Assembly: GCF_002135355.1 (NCBI RefSeq)
Contig: NZ_NEGE01000005.1
Coordinates: 1-64,000 of the forward strand
DNA length: 64,000 nucleotides
Direction of reading: 5' to 3'
Origin: Acinetobacter sp. ANC 4169
GTDB taxonomy: Bacteria; Pseudomonadota; Gammaproteobacteria; Pseudomonadales; Moraxellaceae
Shown: one piece after another, positions 59,935 to 64,000 of the stretch
How positions within the stretch are numbered: the stretch's first letter is position 1
Layout of the letters: each line of letters starts with the position of its first letter
Notes under the pieces: model-generated
What the model was told of the DNA's origin: nothing
Seen by the model: the letters and a program-made list of their open reading frames with translations, nothing else
Database searches by the model: none
Made by a program: the position numbers and the translations under genes

Positions 59935-60004
59935 TCATTTAACAAATATATGTGATGCGTTGGCATGGCGAACCGATCTATTCACCATGTAGTCCAGCAT
60001 CTAA

Positions 60005-61321
60005 TTATAAGAAAGCCACAAACAAATGTATTGTACCCGCTATAAATCCGGTTACGCCACCCAAGACAATCAAAATCCATTCATCTTCCTGAAAGGCAGG
60101 ACGTAATAAATTCTGAAACTCTCTTGGCGTCAACTCGCGAATACGGTCTCTAAACATTTGATAGATTTTCTGTGCACGGCTCGCATTGAAGGCCGGGTCG
60201 CATACAGGCACCATCGTAATTTCAATCGAGCGATCGATCAAGTCCGTCTTGAGTTTTGCATACTCTTTTGGACCTAAAGACAACTGCAAAGAGGTCCGAA
60301 CAATCGGAGTTTCCATAATTTCATTAATATGGCGTTTAACGATACGGCGAGTTTTATCTTTCTTCCCGCCATACATCATTTCAGTCATGATGGATTTTAA
60401 CGTAATTAGGTCTTCTGTGACTACTCGCGCAAAAACATCGGAAACTTCATCCTGACGTTTCATAAACGCACCCTGAATATTATAGGTACCTATACGCGGA
60501 ATGACCGGTTTTAGCCATGGAAACTTGCGACTGTCTGTGCGTGCAAAAAACTGTGGATAGCGAATATAGTGTGGTTCAAGCGGATTGAATACCATCCAGA
60601 TGGCAATCCAGTTGGTCAGGAAACCCCAGACAGACGCCCAGAAAGGAACCGTCCAGTGCCAAGGCACGACAAACCAGACGATCATCTGGAATACCCCAAA
60701 AAACATCCCGATTAACGCACTAATATGCCAAATAAAGTTGATTTCTTTCTGACCCACTTTCAGAAACATATTCACCATTAAACGGCGATCACCTTCCATC
60801 TGGCGAACCACCATTTCACGCATATCCACAAGTGACTCGACGTTCATGGTCAGCTCGGTCACCAATTCTCTTAAAATACCTGGCAGCTGTTTATGCGCTT
60901 GCGAATAGATACGGCGTTTAATTGAATAGGGCAAGTTTTCCCAAAGTACCGCATTACGGTCAATCATCATTTCATCAATCAGATGTTCAAGTTCAAAACC
61001 GACCTGTTCACCGATGATCCGTGCCATATCTTCTGGATCCATGGCGTCTAAAAATTCACGCAATGAACCCAGTTTCGACAAGGTATTATCTGTAATAATT
61101 CCTGAAATGCGACCAGCTTTACGTGGCACAATCCCCTGCCAACCGACAGGTAATGGTCCTAAATGAAATCCCCAAAACGTCAGGGGATAAAATACCATTT
61201 TTAGCGCCATCCACACATGCGCCCAAGTTACAAAAGCTGTCACAGGAATGATGCTAAGTACTGCCCAGAAATCAGGGCGATTCAAGAAGGTTTGCCACAA
61301 TTCGTTGACGTACTCAAACAT
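60005..61321 (-). CDS. DUF445-family membrane protein
   Basis: A 438-residue protein. A membrane segment near 18-45, a soluble DUF445 region (LGSLREFLDAMDPEDMARIIGEQ and MIDRNAVLWENLPYSIKRRI), two central spans (about 205-245), and a final hydrophobic stretch (WILIVLGGVTGFIAGTIHLF). DUF445 members have unknown function. It stands alone between adk and the exported barrel-like protein, all on the minus strand. Confidence 0.8.
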   Translation of the reverse strand: MFEYVNELWQTFLNRPDFWAVLSIIPVTAFVTWAHVWMALKMVFYPLTFWGFHLGPLPVGWQGIVPRKAGRISGIITDNTLSKLGSLREFLDAMDPEDMARIIGEQVGFELEHLIDEMMIDRNAVLWENLPYSIKRRIYSQAHKQLPGILRELVTELTMNVESLVDMREMVVRQMEGDRRLMVNMFLKVGQKEINFIWHISALIGMFFGVFQMIVWFVVPWHWTVPFWASVWGFLTNWIAIWMVFNPLEPHYIRYPQFFARTDSRKFPWLKPVIPRIGTYNIQGAFMKRQDEVSDVFARVVTEDLITLKSIMTEMMYGGKKDKTRRIVKRHINEIMETPIVRTSLQLSLGPKEYAKLKTDLIDRSIEITMVPVCDPAFNASRAQKIYQMFRDRIRELTPREFQNLLRPAFQEDEWILIVLGGVTGFIAGTIHLFVAFL

Positions 61322-61385
61322 GCACGATATCCATATTTAATTTTTTAATCACAGTATACTAAATGGTAAAAACCAACTATTTTCA

Positions 61386-61913
61386 CTATAAACCGATACT
61401 TAGAGTATAGGAAAATTGTAGCATCGGTTCTGTTTCTTCAACCACTTTGCCATATTGATTCTTCATCTCTTCACCAGCGCCGATCCCGATACTAAAACTG
61501 CTGATCCGTTCTTTACTGAGCAATACATAAGATAAATCTACACCAGCACCCAGTCTGGCTTCATATTCATTATCAATCCGTTTACTTTCAAGATGCCCGG
61601 CATAGACACCAATATAGTAACCATTTTTATCTTTACCGGTGAGGTAGTAGGGATAGCGGAACCCGACCTGAGCACCGGCATTATAGTCATCATTATAAAA
61701 CACCCCTGCTTTCGCATAGGCGATTCCATAAGGATTAACCCATTCTGCATTTAAATGAAGGAGTTTTTTGGTAAATCCCGCCCCAACATTCCATGTTTTA
61801 GCACTGTCTGATGTCAATTTCGCTTCAGGTAAATATGGGTTGTCTTGTGCATGAGCAACATTTGCCAGCGCAAAAAAAGCCAGCAAAGGATACACTTTTG
61901 TGATTATTTTCAT
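61386..61913 (-). CDS. Exported protein, probable small outer-membrane barrel
   Basis: The 175-residue protein has a signal peptide (to AHA at about 22). The mature part alternates hydrophobic and polar residues with repeated Gly/Tyr/aromatic strands (NVGAGFTKKLLHLNAEW, AGAQVGFRYPYYL, YYIGVYAGHLES, LGAGVDLSYVLLS) and ends in LQFSYTLSIGL, with hydrophobic alternate positions as in barrel C-terminal strands. About eight strands could form. It is unnamed; barrel folding is inferred. Confidence 0.6.
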   Translation of the reverse strand: MKIITKVYPLLAFFALANVAHAQDNPYLPEAKLTSDSAKTWNVGAGFTKKLLHLNAEWVNPYGIAYAKAGVFYNDDYNAGAQVGFRYPYYLTGKDKNGYYIGVYAGHLESKRIDNEYEARLGAGVDLSYVLLSKERISSFSIGIGAGEEMKNQYGKVVEETEPMLQFSYTLSIGL

Positions 61914-62141
61914 CGTTGTCCCTAAATTTTATTTTTTAATACAGTCCTTTTTTGAATTTTGACTTTAGCAGAATTATTAGAACTCTTATATACTGCACTT
62001 TACAATTTTAATGTCTGTAAAGTCAAAGTTTAAGCTAAACCGATTCAACTGTTCTCCAGAACAAATATCAAAAAAAGCTGACTTGCGTTAGAATGTGCCA
62101 CTGGATTTTTCACTCCCCTGTATGATGTAAGTCGATCGCGT

Positions 62142-64000
62142 ATGAAGCAGCACTTTCCTTTAAAAAACGTTCAACAAGAAAAGCGCATTTATCGCAATCG
62201 GGTTTTTATCTCCATCGGGATTGTGGCGTTCTTTCTGCTCCTGCTTGTTGCCCGTTATGCCTATTTGCAACTCGCGCATTTTAATGAATTTTCAACCGCC
62301 TCAGACCAGAACCGTATTCGGCTACAACCTTTGGCACCTGCGCGTGGCTATATTTATGACCGTAACGGCATTTTGCTGGCAGATAACTATCCGGTATTTT
62401 CCGCAACTATGTCACGGGCCGATGTGCAAGATATTGATGGAACCGTACAGCGTTTAACTCCCATCTTAAGCCTGACCCAAGAAGACATCGACCGTTTTAG
62501 CAGCCGGATTAAAACGTCTAAAAAAACCGAACGCGTATCATTAAAATTAAATTTAACCGAAACCGATATTGCCAAATTTAGCGAAGTCAAATTCCAGTTT
62601 CCCGGGGTAAATATAGAAACCCAGATGACCCGCTACTATCCGCATGGCGAGCTGTTTGCCCATGTGATTGGTTATGTGGGGCGTATTAACGACAAAGAAT
62701 TAAAATCGATTGACAAAGACTTGTATGCCGGCACCAACCTGATTGGAAAAATCGGGGTGGAGAAATCCTATGAAGACCTGTTACACGGCTTGCCCGGCAA
62801 TGAGTCGGTAGAAGCCGATGCTCACGGTAATGTATTACGTAATTTAGGCCGTAAAGAGCCTGTTCGTGGAAATGATTTATACCTTTCAATTGACTATGGC
62901 TTACAGGTCACAGCCACTGAGCAATTGGCAGGTCGTCGTGGTGCCATTGTTGCGCTAAATCCTAAAACTGGTGAAATTTTAGCTCTGGTTTCCAGCCCGA
63001 GTTTTAACCCGAATTTATTTGTGACCGGTATTAGCAGTACCGACTATAGTGCACTTCGTGACAATATTGACCAGCCACTTTATAACCGGGCTGTACAAGG
63101 TGCCTATCCTCCAGGTTCAACCATTAAACCGATGTTTGGCTTAGGCGGTTTACACTATAATATTGTCGATTGGAACACCGCTATTTTAGATCCCGGTTAT
63201 TTCTCTTTACCTGGCGATTCGCATAGATTCCGTGATTGGCGCAAATCCGGCCATGGTGTGGTAAACCTGCATAAAGCTCAGGTGATATCTTGCGATACTT
63301 ATTTTTATATCCTGTCTTACCGCATGGGTATTGAAAAAATGAATGCCTGGATGCGCCAATTCGGCTTTAGTCAAAAAACTGGCGTCGATTTACCGAGTGA
63401 AAGTACCGGCTTGTATCCAAGCCCGGACTGGAAAATGCGGACCCGCAAAAGTAAATGGCTGAAAGGTGAAACCATTTCCGTAAGTATTGGACAAGGTGCC
63501 TTTACTGCAACACCGCTACAACTGGCGATGGCCACTGCAATTACTGCAAACCAGGGTGCGCACATTACTCCTCATGTACTGCGTGAAAGTCATGGTGCCA
63601 AACCTTATACAGCCCATAATGCGCCAGATGGCAAAATTCAGTTTAATGGCAAACCTGAAGACTGGATCAAAATGCGTGATGCCATGATCGATGTCATTGA
63701 GACCGGTACAGGTCGTGGTATCCGTACCCCGCTGTATCATATTGCAGGGAAAACCGGAACTGCACAGGTCAAAAGTATTGCCCAGGGTAAGAAATACAAC
63801 GAAGCGTTATTAAGTGAACGTCAGCTTGACCATGGTTTATTTATTGGTTTTGCCCCAGCTGAAAATCCTGAGATTGCAGTTGCGATTGTTTGGGAAAATG
63901 GTAAACACGGTGGTTCGGCAGCACAGCTGGCTCGTCCTCTGTTTGACTATTGGCTATACACCCGTAAAAAGAATCCGATCCGTCCTGCAGGCCATCAAAT
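62142..64000 (+). CDS. mrdA: Penicillin-binding protein 2, elongasome transpeptidase (runs past the window)
   Basis: PBP2 cross-links peptidoglycan during cell elongation with RodA. About 620 residues lie in the window; the 3' end is missing. One N-terminal membrane anchor (about 22-42) is followed by the PBP dimerisation region (PARGYIYDRNGILLADN) and the transpeptidase domain. The nucleophile box is PPGSTIKP, the second motif SCDTYFY, and the third KTGTAQ. FSLPGDSHRFRDWRKSGHG matches the PBP2 zinc-loop region. The start at 62142 has no strong ribosome site. rodA or a lytic transglycosylase gene would be expected next. Confidence 0.93.
   Translation, partial: MKQHFPLKNVQQEKRIYRNRVFISIGIVAFFLLLLVARYAYLQLAHFNEFSTASDQNRIRLQPLAPARGYIYDRNGILLADNYPVFSATMSRADVQDIDGTVQRLTPILSLTQEDIDRFSSRIKTSKKTERVSLKLNLTETDIAKFSEVKFQFPGVNIETQMTRYYPHGELFAHVIGYVGRINDKELKSIDKDLYAGTNLIGKIGVEKSYEDLLHGLPGNESVEADAHGNVLRNLGRKEPVRGNDLYLSIDYGLQVTATEQLAGRRGAIVALNPKTGEILALVSSPSFNPNLFVTGISSTDYSALRDNIDQPLYNRAVQGAYPPGSTIKPMFGLGGLHYNIVDWNTAILDPGYFSLPGDSHRFRDWRKSGHGVVNLHKAQVISCDTYFYILSYRMGIEKMNAWMRQFGFSQKTGVDLPSESTGLYPSPDWKMRTRKSKWLKGETISVSIGQGAFTATPLQLAMATAITANQGAHITPHVLRESHGAKPYTAHNAPDGKIQFNGKPEDWIKMRDAMIDVIETGTGRGIRTPLYHIAGKTGTAQVKSIAQGKKYNEALLSERQLDHGLFIGFAPAENPEIAVAIVWENGKHGGSAAQLARPLFDYWLYTRKKNPIRPAGHQ

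Overview
The window is chromosomal DNA from a low-GC gammaproteobacterium, almost certainly an Acinetobacter. The evidence is a fused RNase HI-DnaQ gene, the lldPRD-dld lactate cluster, an orphan rsxB beside nth, and a ygfB/zapA/6S RNA neighbourhood with Moraxellaceae-like proteins. No species assignment is attempted. No prophage, plasmid backbone or CRISPR array is visible. Most of the window is ordinary core genome, with a few accessory insertions.

Region by region. 1-1.2 kb: the start of an IS3-type transposase gene cut by the window edge, two small unknown genes, a decayed gene remnant and tRNA-Ser(TGA). 1.3-9.3 kb: fadH (2,4-dienoyl-CoA reductase), then lactate use: dld, lldD, lldR and lldP, all on the minus strand, with three LldR-type palindromic operators upstream of lldP. 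9.9-20.3 kb: argG, a membrane diguanylate cyclase, pyrC-rnt, four tRNA-Glu genes interspersed with a small exported protein, an amino-acid permease and an alpha/beta hydrolase, a glutathione S-transferase pseudogene, and an OYE-family oxidoreductase. 20.4-25.9 kb: a complete yejABEF-type peptide ABC importer. 25.9-33.4 kb: a MltD-type lytic transglycosylase with eight LysM repeats, the rnhA-dnaQ fusion, a FimL-like twitching scaffold and nudC. 33.4-37.6 kb: esterase, dolP-like, yraN and a short lpoA-like gene, divergent from rsmI, then a small acidic SutA-like protein.

37.7-49.1 kb: the classical visC/ubiH-pepP-ygfB block divergent from a coiled-coil gene, zapA and 6S RNA (ssrS). The usual downstream partner ygfA/fau is displaced by about 4 kb. 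The inserted DNA holds a MITE-like element, a Cu(I)/Ag(I)-type P-type ATPase with four N-terminal YHS domains, and a divergent CueR-type regulator. 49.2-64 kb: lon, an M28 peptidase, rlmH, ygiD, a META/DUF4377 lipoprotein, gdhA, rsxB-nth, a second MITE copy abutting a small membrane-protein gene, adk, a DUF445 protein, an exported barrel-like protein and the start of mrdA (PBP2).

The most interesting points are the four-YHS copper ATPase module inserted between ssrS and fau, and a MITE family present as two full copies plus a 48-bp fragment embedded in the broken GST gene. Also notable are the three-operator LldR control region and four tRNA-Glu genes alternating between two compensatory acceptor-stem alleles. 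Calls rest on reading the sequence and on remembered family features; no database search was possible.
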